This document shows positions 1-8,538 of a DNA stretch of 64,000 nucleotides, piece after piece. The notes below the pieces were generated by a model. That model searched no databases. It saw only the letters and a program-made list of their open reading frames with translations, and was not told where the DNA came from. The position numbers and the translations under genes are program-made. Source of the stretch: HXMU1420-2 sp017643305 (lineage in GTDB: Bacteria > Pseudomonadota > Alphaproteobacteria > Rhodobacterales > Rhodobacteraceae). The stretch spans positions 992,001-1,056,000 of the forward strand of contig OZ244249.1 of assembly GCA_965217135.1 (NCBI GenBank), in the 5' to 3' direction. Positions within the stretch are counted from its first letter, which is position 1. Each line of letters starts with the position of its first letter.

Positions 1-1249
1 TGTAATCTGGGATCAGCAGCTGGACGACATAACCAGTGTAGGCGCCCATCATGATGAATTCGCCGTGGGCCATATTGATCACGCCCATCACGCCAAAGGT
101 GATGGCCAGTCCGATGGCCGCAAGAAAATAGATTGAAGCCAGCGACATCCCGTCCAGAACCAGATCCGCCATACGGGCCAGACCCACGCGGGTTTCAATG
201 GCGTTCAGCGCGTCCAGAGCGGCTAGCGACACGATCGGTGATGTGCCGACGAAACGTTCGTAGAACACATGGGAATTCAGCGCCGCGTCGATCTCTGCGG
301 CTGTCGCCTCTGCCGCTACCGCGCCATTGCGGGCCAGTTCGGCATAGGCCAGATTGCGGGCTGCATCGGTGCCGAGATCGGCGACTTGAACGCTGCCAAC
401 GGCCCCGTCCTCTATGTGTTCGATCAGCGCGGCGCGTTTTTCAGCCGGGGTGATCGCGGGCGGTACAAGCTTGGCCTCGACCAGCAGCGCATAAGCGTCT
501 TCGCGGTTCAGGTCGTCATCGCCCGGTTTCAGGATGCGAACAATATCGTCGCCTTCCGGCGTTTCGGTCGCCACTTCCAGGCTGGTTTCGACCAATGGGT
601 TCAGCGTGGCACGTACATCCAAAGCCAGATCGCCCGCAAAGCCTTTGATGGCGGCAATGCGCGCTGCGTCGTCTTCATCGAAGCGGATGGTCAGCAACCG
701 TTCCAGCCGCTTCTTGCGGGCCTTGATGGCTGCGTCCGGTTCCTGATCAATGGCCGCACGCAGAGCGGCCAGGTGGGATGCTTCGGCATCGCGTTCGATG
801 GCATCCAATGCGGTCTGGCGCATCTTTGGGTCTGGGTCGTTCAACTGGAACTGGACCAGCGCTGCGCCGATCATACCGCGGATACCAGAATTCGGTTTCA
901 GCTGTTTGTAGGCTTTGGGATCAAAGGTTCCGATCTCGGCCCCGTCCGCGATATCAAAGATACGCAGTGTGGACCGGTCCACCTTTTCCGCAAAGACAAA
1001 CAGCCCGTCGTCTTTCCCGAACCACATGTCTTTCTGTTGCCAGCGTTGCAGTACCTGCTGGGCTTCTGTCATGCCGCTGCTAGCCAGCGCATCGATCGCG
1101 GGCCCGATCGTCTTGCGCGAACTTTTCTGGACGACCTTGGCGTGGGATTGCAGAAGCTGTTGGATGGGGGCGTTGGCATTTTGAGCCCAGACGGGAGACG
1201 CCAACAAAAAGACCAGCCCAATCAGGGCACGGAGAGTATTCGAAATCAT
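1..1249 (-). CDS. urtB: Urea ABC transporter permease UrtB (3' end outside window)
   Basis: Inner-membrane permease of the high-affinity urea importer UrtABCDE. About 416 codons are present and the frame is still open at the window edge. The start gives MISNTLRALIGLVFLLASPVWA, a clear signal peptide. A long alpha-helical periplasmic region of roughly 300 residues follows, the extended UrtB form. The permease begins near residue 355 (MADLVLDGMSLASIYFLAAI) and continues through the family signature GVMGVINMAHGEFIMMGAYT. It lies directly downstream of urtA in the same direction, separated by 59 bases holding a hairpin. A large open frame on the opposite strand is its shadow. The call is firm; only the remaining transmembrane part is missing. 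Confidence 0.95.
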   Translation of the reverse strand, partial: MISNTLRALIGLVFLLASPVWAQNANAPIQQLLQSHAKVVQKSSRKTIGPAIDALASSGMTEAQQVLQRWQQKDMWFGKDDGLFVFAEKVDRSTLRIFDIADGAEIGTFDPKAYKQLKPNSGIRGMIGAALVQFQLNDPDPKMRQTALDAIERDAEASHLAALRAAIDQEPDAAIKARKKRLERLLTIRFDEDDAARIAAIKGFAGDLALDVRATLNPLVETSLEVATETPEGDDIVRILKPGDDDLNREDAYALLVEAKLVPPAITPAEKRAALIEHIEDGAVGSVQVADLGTDAARNLAYAELARNGAVAAEATAAEIDAALNSHVFYERFVGTSPIVSLAALDALNAIETRVGLARMADLVLDGMSLASIYFLAAIGLAITFGVMGVINMAHGEFIMMGAYTGYVVQLLIPDY

Positions 1250-1265
1250 GGGCCAGTCCTGACAC

Positions 1266-1292
1266 GTCCGGGGGCAAGGTCCGCCCCCGGAC
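1266..1292 (-). promoter_or_regulatory. Intercistronic hairpin between urtA and urtB
   Basis: A perfect 10-bp GC-rich inverted repeat (arms GTCCGGGGGC and GCCCCCGGAC, 7-nt loop) sits just after the urtA stop. No run of T follows in the direction of transcription, so it is not a classical intrinsic terminator. A hairpin here would be expected to protect or partially end the urtA message, keeping the binding protein in excess over the permeases. That function is inferred; the structure is seen. Confidence 0.6.
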
Positions 1293-1308
1293 AAATTGGA
1301 ATATCAGA

Positions 1309-2595
1309 TCAGTAGTTGGATTTGATCTGAACGCAGGTCTCGGTCTCAGTGTTGTACATACCGCAGCCCAGGTCTTTCCAGTCGGACTTCAGAACCGCCG
1401 ATTCCGGCAGGTAGTCGGTCCAGGCGTCGCCCGCTACTTCTTCGGTCTGGCTGATGATGTCGAACTGACCGTCGGCCTGGATTTCGCCGATCAGAACCGG
1501 CTTGGCGAGGTGGTGGTTCGGGAGCATCACGGCAGTACCGCCGGTCAGGTTCGGGAATTCCTGGCCGTACATCGCGGTGCGGACAGCGTCCACATCGGTG
1601 GTGCCAGCTGCCGTGGCAGCATTCACCCACATGTTGAAGCCAATGTAGTGGGCTTCCATCGGGTCATTGGTCACCCGCTCTTCGCCCATGGTTTCTTTCC
1701 ATGCGGCAACCCAGGATTCGTTGGCGTCAGATTCTGCAGACTGGAAGTAATTCCATGCAGCGAGGTGCCCAACGAGGTTGGAGGTGTCCAGACCGGCCAG
1801 TTCTTCTTCACCCACGGAGAAGGCCACAACCGGGATATCGTCAGCGGAGATACCTGCCGCCGCCAGTTCCTTGTAGAAGCCAACGTTCGCGTCACCGTTG
1901 ATGGTGGAGATCACCCCGACCTTCTTGCCGTCTGCGCCAAGGGCGACCACATCAGCCACGATCTTGGACCAGTCAGAATGACCAAAAGGGGTGTAGTTGA
2001 CAAAGATGTCTTCCGCCGGAATACCCTTTTGCTGCAAGTAGCTTTCCAGGATGTTGTTGGTGGTACGCGGGTACACATAATCGGTGCCGAGCAGGGCGAA
2101 CTTTTCGACTTCCAGTTCTTCGAGGAAGTAATCGGTTGCCGGGATCGCCTGCTGGTTGGGGGCGGCGCCGGTGTAGAATACGTTCTTGGAACTTTCTTCA
2201 CCTTCGTACTGAACCGGGTAGAACAGCAGGCCGTTCAGTTCTTCGATCACCGGCAGAACCGATTTCCGGGAAACGGAAGTCCAGTTGCCGAAGATCACGT
2301 CAACTTCGTGAACGGTCAGCAATTCGCGGGCCTTTTCAGCAAACAGCGGCCAGTCGGACGCCGGGTCGACGACAACAGCTTCCAACTGGCAGCCCAGCAC
2401 ACCGCCAGCGGCATTCTGCTGGTCGACCAGCATCATCATAGTGTCTTTCAGCGTGGTTTCGGAAATGGCCATCGTACCGGAAAGCGAATGCAGAACGCCA
2501 ACCTTGATCGGACAATCGGCAGCCATTGTCGCCGTGGACAATCCAGCGGCAAACATCGCGGCAGCGGCTGTTGTTGAAAGAAGTTTTTTGGACAT
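1309..2595 (-). CDS. urtA: Urea ABC transporter substrate-binding protein UrtA
   Basis: Periplasmic urea-binding protein of the Urt importer, 428 residues. The start MSKKLLSTTAAAAMFAAGLS gives a signal peptide ending around ATMAADCPIKVG, and AGGAA lies 6-7 bases before the ATG; the frame is open further upstream but without a signal-like N-terminus. The mature protein begins IKVGVLHSLSGTMAISE, typical of type I amide/urea-binding proteins, and contains GNWTSVSRKSVLPVIEE and VQYEGEESSKNVFYTGA, matching UrtA rather than branched-chain amino-acid binders. It is followed by urtB. The roughly 360-base upstream region carries an element shared with the urease operon. Confidence 0.95.
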   Translation of the reverse strand: MSKKLLSTTAAAAMFAAGLSTATMAADCPIKVGVLHSLSGTMAISETTLKDTMMMLVDQQNAAGGVLGCQLEAVVVDPASDWPLFAEKARELLTVHEVDVIFGNWTSVSRKSVLPVIEELNGLLFYPVQYEGEESSKNVFYTGAAPNQQAIPATDYFLEELEVEKFALLGTDYVYPRTTNNILESYLQQKGIPAEDIFVNYTPFGHSDWSKIVADVVALGADGKKVGVISTINGDANVGFYKELAAAGISADDIPVVAFSVGEEELAGLDTSNLVGHLAAWNYFQSAESDANESWVAAWKETMGEERVTNDPMEAHYIGFNMWVNAATAAGTTDVDAVRTAMYGQEFPNLTGGTAVMLPNHHLAKPVLIGEIQADGQFDIISQTEEVAGDAWTDYLPESAVLKSDWKDLGCGMYNTETETCVQIKSNY

Positions 2596-2955
2596 CTGGT
2601 GTTCCTTACTGCGTAATGCGTTGATTTCGGGAACGAAACGTCGTGGTTTCGTTCTGTCCCCCACGCAACCCAAATTGTGAATTGCGGCGATGCTCTGCTT
2701 TTGGGGCTCGGCCGTGCCGCAAGAAAACGCCGACCTGTGCGCCGACACTGAATTTCTGCACACCACGATCGTGGTGTCGGAACAGCAGACGCGGACGGGA
2801 CGTCCGAAAATCAGCAATAATGCTTAAAATATAATCAGGCACCCGATATGCGCCAAATAATTGTGCATATGGCAATCGGTTTTTGCCGGTTACCACCATT
2901 TCAAACGGGTGAAGCGAAAACTTGATCCCAGTTTTCGGTGCCAGTGATTGGTCGG
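2596..2955. other. Gene-free region upstream of urtA
   Basis: About 360 bases with no convincing gene, lying between the urtA start and the end of the small secreted-protein gene, both transcribed leftward. It should carry the urtA promoter. It is relatively AT-rich around 2815-2885 and holds the 18-bp element reported separately. I found no terminator and no clear sigma-54 GG-N10-GC pair. Confidence 0.5.
2849..2866. promoter_or_regulatory. 18-bp putative operator upstream of urtA, shared with ureD
   Basis: The sequence TGCGCCAAATAATTGTGC matches 16 of 18 positions of an element at 7579-7596 before ureD. Its core is an imperfect palindrome of the form GC-N2-AATNATT-N2-GC. Here it is also flanked by ATATGC and GCATAT. 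It lies about 250 bases before urtA. Joint occurrence before urea uptake and urease operons suggests a common nitrogen- or urea-responsive regulator, whose identity is not visible. Confidence 0.45.
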
Positions 2956-3342
2956 TCAGGACAAAAGCAGCGCCGCGCAATCGGCCACATTCTCGACGGC
3001 GGCGCGACGTGCGCGGCGGGCATCGTCCGGGTCCGCATTAAAGGTGGCCCGCTGCAGAAGTTGCGCCTGAGCGTATTTCGCGTTGATCCGCAGGCTCAGG
3101 ATTTCTGCACCACCGGACTGACCGGTGTGCACGAGAAGATCGAGGATCTGGGCCAGCCCATTTCGCGTGGTTTCCGTGTTTGGCGCGTTTGCGTCCAGCA
3201 TCAGCCATTCATATTCCAATTGGGCGGACAGGCGACCTGTGCACCCTGCAAACATGCTGATGAGGTCCGTATTTGCGGTTGCGGTGGCCGGTCCCGTCAG
3301 AGCAATAATGGCTGCGGCGGCCAATGTTTTTATTTTGCTCAT
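2956..3342 (-). CDS. Small secreted protein of unknown function
   Basis: 128 residues starting MSKIKTLAAAAIIALTGPATA, a good signal peptide with probable cleavage after ATA or ATAN. The mature part is alpha-helical and hydrophilic (MFAGCTGRLSAQLEYEWLML) and ends with an Ala/Arg-rich helix and a Cys (NVADCAALLLS), so it has two cysteines that could pair in the periplasm. The frame extends upstream, but that part does not look like protein and the signal peptide fixes the start. No strong ribosome-binding site is visible. It lies upstream of urtA on the same strand with a 360-base gap, so is probably a separate unit. No family recognised. Confidence 0.6.
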   Translation of the reverse strand: MSKIKTLAAAAIIALTGPATATANTDLISMFAGCTGRLSAQLEYEWLMLDANAPNTETTRNGLAQILDLLVHTGQSGGAEILSLRINAKYAQAQLLQRATFNADPDDARRARRAAVENVADCAALLLS

Positions 3343-3563
3343 AAAAAGAGCATGCCGCACAAAAAATGAATTTTCAAACTTTTCTTCAGCGCATCTCAAA
3401 GTGTTGGATAGCATCGGCGCCCCATTGCTCCGAATGGGCACTGGGCGCATAGCACAGCAGGACCCGAACGCTGGACCTATCGCCGGATCGGGGCCAGACT
3501 TGGTTGACACTCCATCGCGAAGGCGCGTTGTTGATATTTATGAACTCGGCTTAGGATCGGTGT

Positions 3564-4988
3564 ATGGAGCCAGATAGCTGCTTTGACGAAATGTGGTGGC
3601 GCTCAGAAGATCTGAGGACGCCATACGAATCCTTCAAATCCTGGTTCGAACAGGAAGACCCGAAGGATTTGCGGCTCAAACAACGTGAAGCCGAAGAATT
3701 GTTCCGGCTGATGGGCATCACCTTTAATGTCTACGGGCGGGAAGAAGCAGAAGAACGGTTAATCCCCTTCGACATCGTGCCGCGTATTCTGTCGGGTCGG
3801 GAATGGCGCAGGCTGAGCCGGGGGATTGAACAGCGCGTGCGCGCAATCAACCAGTTCCTCTATGACATCTACCACCGGCAGGAGATCATCCGCGCGGGGC
3901 GCATCCCGGAACACATGATCAGCCAGAATTTGGCCTTTCTGCCGCAAATGTGCGGGGTCAGCCCGCCGGGTGGCATCTACACGCATATCGTTGGCATCGA
4001 TCTGGTACGCACGGGCGAAGACCAGTTCTATGTGCTCGAAGACAATGCGCGTACGCCCAGCGGCGTCAGCTATATGCTGGAAAACCGCGAAACCATGCTG
4101 CACATGTTCCCGGAACTGTTTTCTTCAAACCGCGTGCAGCCGGTCCAGAACTATCCCGATGACCTGCGCAGGTCGCTGGCCGCGTCCATGCCGCCTGCGA
4201 CCACGGGCACACCGACTGTCGCTGTGCTGACACCGGGGCTCTATAACTCCGCTTACTTCGAACACGCGTTCCTTGCGGACCAGATGGGGGTGGAACTGGT
4301 CGAAGGCCACGATCTGCAGGTTGTGGATGGCCGCGTCGCGATGCGGACCACCGAAGGCTACCAGCCAATTGATGTGCTATATCGCCGGGTGGATGACGAA
4401 TTCCTCGACCCACTCAACTTCAACCCCGACAGTCAGTTGGGTGTGCCGGGGATTATGGATGTTTACCGCGCAGGCGGCATTACGATTGCGAATGCGCCAG
4501 GCACAGGCATTGCCGATGACAAGGCGATCTACAGCTACATGCCGGAGATCGTGGAATTCTACACAGGCGAACGCCCGCTTTTGGAAAACGTGCCAACCTG
4601 GCGGTGTTCGGAGCCCGACGCGCTGGCGTACGTTTTGGACAACCTGTCAGACCTTGTCGTGAAGGAAGTGCATGGATCGGGTGGCTACGGCATGCTGATC
4701 GGCCCCACGGCAACCAAAAAGGAAAAGGCTGAGTTTGCCAAGAAGTTGAAATCGCGCCCCGGCAACTACATCGCGCAGCCAACGCTGAGCTTGTCGACCG
4801 TTCCGATCTTTACCCGCCAGGGATTGGCACCCCGGCACGTGGACCTACGGCCCTTTGTTCTGGTCAGCCCCAATGGGGTCAACATCACCGCAGGCGGCCT
4901 GACACGTGTGGCGCTGAAGAAGGGGTCATTGGTGGTAAACTCGTCCCAGGGCGGTGGCACCAAGGACACCTGGGTGCTCGAGGATTAA
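3564..4988 (+). CDS. Circularly permuted ATP-grasp protein (DUF404/DUF407)
   Basis: 474 residues. Belongs to the circularly permuted type-2 ATP-grasp family, predicted to form peptide-like amide bonds using ATP. Family signatures seen: GREWRRLSRGIEQRVRAINQ near residue 75, GVSPPGGIYTHIVGIDLVR, the acidic ATP-grasp stretch FYVLEDNARTPSGVSYMLEN, NAPGTGIADDKAIYSYMPEI, LVVKEVHGSGGYGMLIGP and AQPTLSLSTVP, ending in SSQGGGTKDTWVLED. AGGA lies 7 bases before the ATG. It is the first gene of a four-gene operon with alpha-E, transglutaminase and Anbu. In other bacteria this set also occurs together and is thought to make and degrade a small peptide or peptide tag whose chemistry is unknown. Confidence 0.92.
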   Translation: MEPDSCFDEMWWRSEDLRTPYESFKSWFEQEDPKDLRLKQREAEELFRLMGITFNVYGREEAEERLIPFDIVPRILSGREWRRLSRGIEQRVRAINQFLYDIYHRQEIIRAGRIPEHMISQNLAFLPQMCGVSPPGGIYTHIVGIDLVRTGEDQFYVLEDNARTPSGVSYMLENRETMLHMFPELFSSNRVQPVQNYPDDLRRSLAASMPPATTGTPTVAVLTPGLYNSAYFEHAFLADQMGVELVEGHDLQVVDGRVAMRTTEGYQPIDVLYRRVDDEFLDPLNFNPDSQLGVPGIMDVYRAGGITIANAPGTGIADDKAIYSYMPEIVEFYTGERPLLENVPTWRCSEPDALAYVLDNLSDLVVKEVHGSGGYGMLIGPTATKKEKAEFAKKLKSRPGNYIAQPTLSLSTVPIFTRQGLAPRHVDLRPFVLVSPNGVNITAGGLTRVALKKGSLVVNSSQGGGTKDTWVLED

Positions 4989-4992
4989 GGCC

Positions 4993-5934
4993 ATGTTGGG
5001 ACGCACTGCAAATGGCCTCTTCTGGATGTACCGTTATCTCGAGCGGGCTGAAAACACATCGCGCCTTGTGGAAACCGGACAGCGGATTGCGCTGACCCGT
5101 CTGGGCAACTCAGACGATCAATGGCGGCCGGTGCTGGAATCGGCGGGCGTCGCGCAAGGATACGACCAGATGTATTCAGATCTGGCCAAGGACACAGCCA
5201 TCGACTGGATGCTGCGCGCAACCGAAAATCCGTCTTCGGTAATGTCTTCCATTGCATCTGGTCGCCAGAATGCCCGACAGGTCCGTACCGCATTGACCGA
5301 AGATGTCTGGGAGGCCGTGAACGGCGCCTATATGGAGGCGCGCGGCTTGCTGGCCCGAAAGGTGCGTGAAAGGGATCTGCCCAAGGTTATGGTCACCGTG
5401 CGCCAGCGCACCGCCCTGGTCCGTGGTGCAACCCATGGCACGATGTTGCGCAATGACATCTACGACTTTGCCCGTATTGGCACGTTTTTGGAGCGCGCCG
5501 ACAATACCGCACGCATTCTCGACGTTAAATACTATGTTTTGCTGCCATCGGTCCTGTCGGTTGGGTCGTCCATCGACAACGTGCAATGGGAAAACATCCT
5601 GCAATCATTGTCGGCGCGCGGCGGATTCCGCATGGAATATGGCAACAGTGCCGGGCCGCGCGACATTGCCAGTTTTCTGATCCTTGACCGGCGCATGCCC
5701 CGCAGCTTGGCCTTTTGCATCGGCAAGATTGCCGACAACCTTGGCTATCTGGCAGCAGATTATGGTGTGAAATCAGAGGCCGAGGAAGCGGCGCGTAGTT
5801 TGGCCAACACATTTTCGGCGCAGGACATCGACGAAATCCTCGACCGTGGTCTTCATGAATTCTTACAGGATGTGCTGGACCGTTTGGCCAATCTCGGACG
5901 TCAGATAGAAATCGATTATCGGTTCTACGAGTGA
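4993..5934 (+). CDS. Alpha-E domain protein (DUF403)
   Basis: 313 residues, all-helical alpha-E family that always travels with the circularly permuted ATP-grasp. The start MLGRTANGLFWMYRYLERAE is the family N-terminus and lies 5 bases after the upstream stop; the longer open frame overlaps the previous gene and is not needed. Other recognisable parts are NDIYDFARIGTFLERADNTA (the conserved ERADNTAR region near residue 165) and a C-terminal helix ending EIDYRFYE. No catalytic residues are established for the family. The role is inferred from the operon: a partner of the amide-forming enzyme. Confidence 0.92.
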   Translation: MLGRTANGLFWMYRYLERAENTSRLVETGQRIALTRLGNSDDQWRPVLESAGVAQGYDQMYSDLAKDTAIDWMLRATENPSSVMSSIASGRQNARQVRTALTEDVWEAVNGAYMEARGLLARKVRERDLPKVMVTVRQRTALVRGATHGTMLRNDIYDFARIGTFLERADNTARILDVKYYVLLPSVLSVGSSIDNVQWENILQSLSARGGFRMEYGNSAGPRDIASFLILDRRMPRSLAFCIGKIADNLGYLAADYGVKSEAEEAARSLANTFSAQDIDEILDRGLHEFLQDVLDRLANLGRQIEIDYRFYE

Positions 5935-5938
5935 AGCC

Positions 5939-6736
5939 ATGCTTTTGAAGATCCGGCATCAGACCAGTTACCGCTTTGCCACCCCGTCGCATTATGGGCT
6001 GCAACAGGTGCGCAAGACCCCTAAGGCTGGCCATGGCCAGACAGTGGTATCGTGGCAAACTACCATTGAAGGTGCGCATAGACAGCTGGAATTCAACGAC
6101 CAGCACCGCAACCATGTGGAGCTGTTCAGTTTCGTCAAAGGCACCGAAAGCCTGGTCATCACCTGCGAAGGCGAGGTGGATGTATCCGACACCAGTGGTG
6201 TTGTGGGTGCTCACATTGGGGCGACGCCTTTGTGGCTCTATCGGCGGCAGACGCCGACGACCAAGGCCGGTGCAGGCGTACGCGCGCTGGTTCGCTCGGT
6301 TGAAGGAGAAACAGAGTTGGCGCGCCTGCATGCTTTGATGGTCTTGCTGCGCGACGCAGTGAGATATGAAATCGGTGTCACGCAAACCGGTTGGGATGCC
6401 GAACAGGTGCTGATCGAAGGGCGGGGCGTTTGTCAGGACCATTCCCATGTGTTCATTTCAGCGGCTCGCGAAATGGGTCTGCCTGCGCGCTATGTTTCGG
6501 GCTATCTGCGCATGGACGGGCTGGAAGAGCAGGAAGCCATGCATGCCTGGGCCGAAGTTCACCTGCCTAGTCTGGGCTGGGTCGGCTTCGACGTGTCCAA
6601 CGGAATTTCCCCGGACGCACGTTACGTCCGTGTGGCGACGGGACTAGACTATACAGAAGCCGCTCCTGTAATCGGAACCCGATACGGTGGCGCGGAGGAG
6701 GTGCTGGACGTGTCAATTCAGGTAGCGCAGCAGTAG
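5939..6736 (+). CDS. Transglutaminase-like cysteine protease family protein
   Basis: 265 residues. The N-terminal beta-rich domain (MLLKIRHQTSYRFATPSHYG) is the bacterial transglutaminase-like N domain; the core contains the catalytic triad in order: Cys in GRGVCQDHSHVFI near residue 165, His in AMHAWAEVHLP near 201, and Asp in GWVGFDVSNG near 215. No signal peptide, so it is cytosolic. It starts 4 bases after the alpha-E stop and is followed by the Anbu gene after 10 bases. Such proteins act as amidases or peptidases, and the setting suggests processing of the product of the ATP-grasp enzyme. Confidence 0.93.
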   Translation: MLLKIRHQTSYRFATPSHYGLQQVRKTPKAGHGQTVVSWQTTIEGAHRQLEFNDQHRNHVELFSFVKGTESLVITCEGEVDVSDTSGVVGAHIGATPLWLYRRQTPTTKAGAGVRALVRSVEGETELARLHALMVLLRDAVRYEIGVTQTGWDAEQVLIEGRGVCQDHSHVFISAAREMGLPARYVSGYLRMDGLEEQEAMHAWAEVHLPSLGWVGFDVSNGISPDARYVRVATGLDYTEAAPVIGTRYGGAEEVLDVSIQVAQQ

Positions 6737-6746
6737 GAGCCTCCAC

Positions 6747-7478
6747 ATGACGTATTGCGTGGGATTGGCGCTGGAGCGTGGGTTGGTGTTCATGTCCGAC
6801 ACCCGGACCAATGCCGGTTTGGACAATGTTTCGACCTTCTGCAAAATGCATGTCTGGGATGTACCGGGTGAACGGGCGCTGACGCTGATGACGGCCGGGA
6901 ACCTGGCCACCACTCAGGCGGTGATATCATCGCTGGGTGAACGCAGCAAAGCCCCCGAAGACCGTCGGTCTTCGGTGCTGGATACGCCGTCTATGTTCCA
7001 GACGGCGCGGCTGGTGGCTGACACGTTGCGCGATGAAATCGAAAAACAGGCCGGACAGGGACAAAGCGCGGAGTCTTTTGGTGCCACCATGATTCTTGGT
7101 GGCCAGATCGCTGGTAGCGCGCCACGATTGTTCCTGATCTATCCCGAAGGAAACTTTATCGAAGCCGGGCCTGATACCCCGTTTTTCCAGATTGGAGAGA
7201 TGAAATATGGCCGCCCGATCCTGGTGCGGGCCTATGATCCTGCGATGAGCTTTGAGGAGGCCATGCGCCTGCTGCTGGTCAGTTTCGATTCGACGCTGAA
7301 AGCCAACCTCACTGTCGGTGCTCCGTTTGATTTCCACGTCTACGAGCGCGACAGCCTGAAAGCGGGGACAACTGGACGGATAAACCTGGACGATCCGTAT
7401 TTTCAGACTGTGTCCCAAGGGTGGGGGAACGCGTTGAAAAGTGCATTGGACAGCCTTCCAACCTTTTCTTTCGATTGA
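6747..7478 (+). CDS. Anbu, proteasome-type protease (ancestral beta subunit)
   Basis: 243 residues of the bacterial 20S-proteasome/HslV-related family called Anbu or BPH. The start MTYCVGLALERGLVFMSDTR places Thr2 as the presumed N-terminal nucleophile after Met removal, followed by the family-typical SDTRTNAGLDNVSTFCKMHV. Then come LTLMTAGNLATTQAV and GATMILGGQIAG, and a longer C-terminus than HslV. No HslU-like ATPase lies nearby. GGAGCC precedes the ATG. It closes the four-gene operon. It is expected to form a self-compartmentalised ring; its substrate is unknown, and the neighbours suggest a peptide made by the ATP-grasp protein. Confidence 0.93.
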   Translation: MTYCVGLALERGLVFMSDTRTNAGLDNVSTFCKMHVWDVPGERALTLMTAGNLATTQAVISSLGERSKAPEDRRSSVLDTPSMFQTARLVADTLRDEIEKQAGQGQSAESFGATMILGGQIAGSAPRLFLIYPEGNFIEAGPDTPFFQIGEMKYGRPILVRAYDPAMSFEEAMRLLLVSFDSTLKANLTVGAPFDFHVYERDSLKAGTTGRINLDDPYFQTVSQGWGNALKSALDSLPTFSFD

Positions 7479-7578
7479 GCGCGCAGCGCCGCGAAATTCG
7501 GCACTCCCCATAGAAAGCTTGATGGAAAAGCAGGCGAAGGACTTTGTTTGCGCACAAATTTTGCTCTAAAAACGTTGA

Positions 7579-7596
7579 TGTGCCTAATAATTGTGC
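7579..7596. promoter_or_regulatory. 18-bp putative operator upstream of ureD, shared with urtA
   Basis: TGTGCCTAATAATTGTGC, 16 of 18 identical to 2849-2866. It lies about 85 bases before the ureD start in an AT-rich 200-base gap that otherwise contains no gene. A related but weaker stretch (GCGCACAAATTTTGC) occurs just upstream at about 7550-7564. I infer a binding site for a regulator coordinating urea transport and urease. Confidence 0.45.
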
Positions 7597-7682
7597 GACT
7601 GCAAAATTTCTCACGTAACTTTGGCCGTCAGCACTGGCACTGGTCCCGCGATATGATCTGAATTCGATCCATTATTCAGATT

Positions 7683-8537
7683 TTGGCGGACAGACACATA
7701 ACCTTCCCGGCTCAAATCTCAGACAGTCAGGCTGTTCAAAGCCTGCCCCGCGCCAAGGGCGCGGCTGTGTTGGGCGTGCGCCGTTCTTGCGGACGGACCG
7801 CTATTGGCGCGCTGAGGCAAGCCGGGTCATCTAAACTGCTGTTTCCCCGCCAGGACGGGCCGGAAAAGGATGCGGTTCTGATTAATACCGCAGGCGGCGT
7901 CACAAGTGGTGATATGTTCGAATTTGACGGCCGCGCTGAGGCGCAGGCGCATCTGACGCTGACCACCCAAGCCGCTGAACGGGCTTACAAAGCCAATGGC
8001 CCTGAACCGGCTCGTATCCGGTCCCGGTTGCATGTGGCTGCCGGGGCAACGGTGCACTGGCTGCCGCAGGAAACCATCTTGTTCAATGGGTGCTGCGTTG
8101 ATCGCCAGCTTTTGGTCCAAGTGGAACCCGGTGCCACGTTGTTGTTGGCGGAAACGCTGGTTTTTGGTCGTCATGCTATGGGTGAAACGCTAGCCAGTGC
8201 AACCTTCCGCGACCGGATCGAGATCCGCCAGGGCCGTACGCCGGTTTTTGTTGATGCCTTTTCGCTCGCGGGCGACGTGGCCGCACAGGTGAACCGCCGA
8301 TTTGGCTTGGCCGGGTCTGGCGCCACGACGGTTCTGGCCCTGTTCGGCCCCAAAGCTGAGGCCGCCTTGTCTGCTCTGCGCGATGCGTTGCCCGAAACAG
8401 CGGGCGCAAGCCTTGTTCGCGACGACCTGCTGGTGGCCCGCATCCTTGCTCCAGACAGCTTTGTTTTACGCAAGACGCTCGTGCCCATTCTCAACACCTT
8501 GACCGATAACCGGCTTCCCCGACCTTGGATGATCTGA
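7683..8537 (+). CDS. ureD: Urease accessory protein UreD
   Basis: 284 residues when started at the TTG at 7683. UreD is the scaffold that binds apo-urease and, with UreF and UreG, delivers nickel. Family features: LINTAGGVTSGDMFEFDGRA near residue 62, LTTQAAERAYKANG, WLPQETILFNG, ETLVFGRHAMGE and the C-terminal LVRDDLLVARIL. No ATG lies at a suitable place upstream, so the TTG start is the best available; its ribosome-binding site is weak, so low translation or an alternative start is possible. It heads the urease operon, and ureA follows after one base. Confidence 0.93.
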   Translation: MADRHITFPAQISDSQAVQSLPRAKGAAVLGVRRSCGRTAIGALRQAGSSKLLFPRQDGPEKDAVLINTAGGVTSGDMFEFDGRAEAQAHLTLTTQAAERAYKANGPEPARIRSRLHVAAGATVHWLPQETILFNGCCVDRQLLVQVEPGATLLLAETLVFGRHAMGETLASATFRDRIEIRQGRTPVFVDAFSLAGDVAAQVNRRFGLAGSGATTVLALFGPKAEAALSALRDALPETAGASLVRDDLLVARILAPDSFVLRKTLVPILNTLTDNRLPRPWMI

Positions 8538-8538
8538 C

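Noticed and set aside
269..1315. Long rightward open frame opposite urtB
   Set aside because: It is a 348-codon antisense shadow; the leftward frame encodes recognisable UrtB with a signal peptide and permease motifs.
1510..2577. Long rightward open frame opposite urtA
   Set aside because: Antisense shadow of UrtA with no recognisable domain; long antisense frames are expected in GC-rich DNA.
7575..7600. Possible sigma-54 promoter before ureD
   Set aside because: The required GG at -24 and GC at -12 with correct spacing are not both present; the sequence fits the shared palindrome better.
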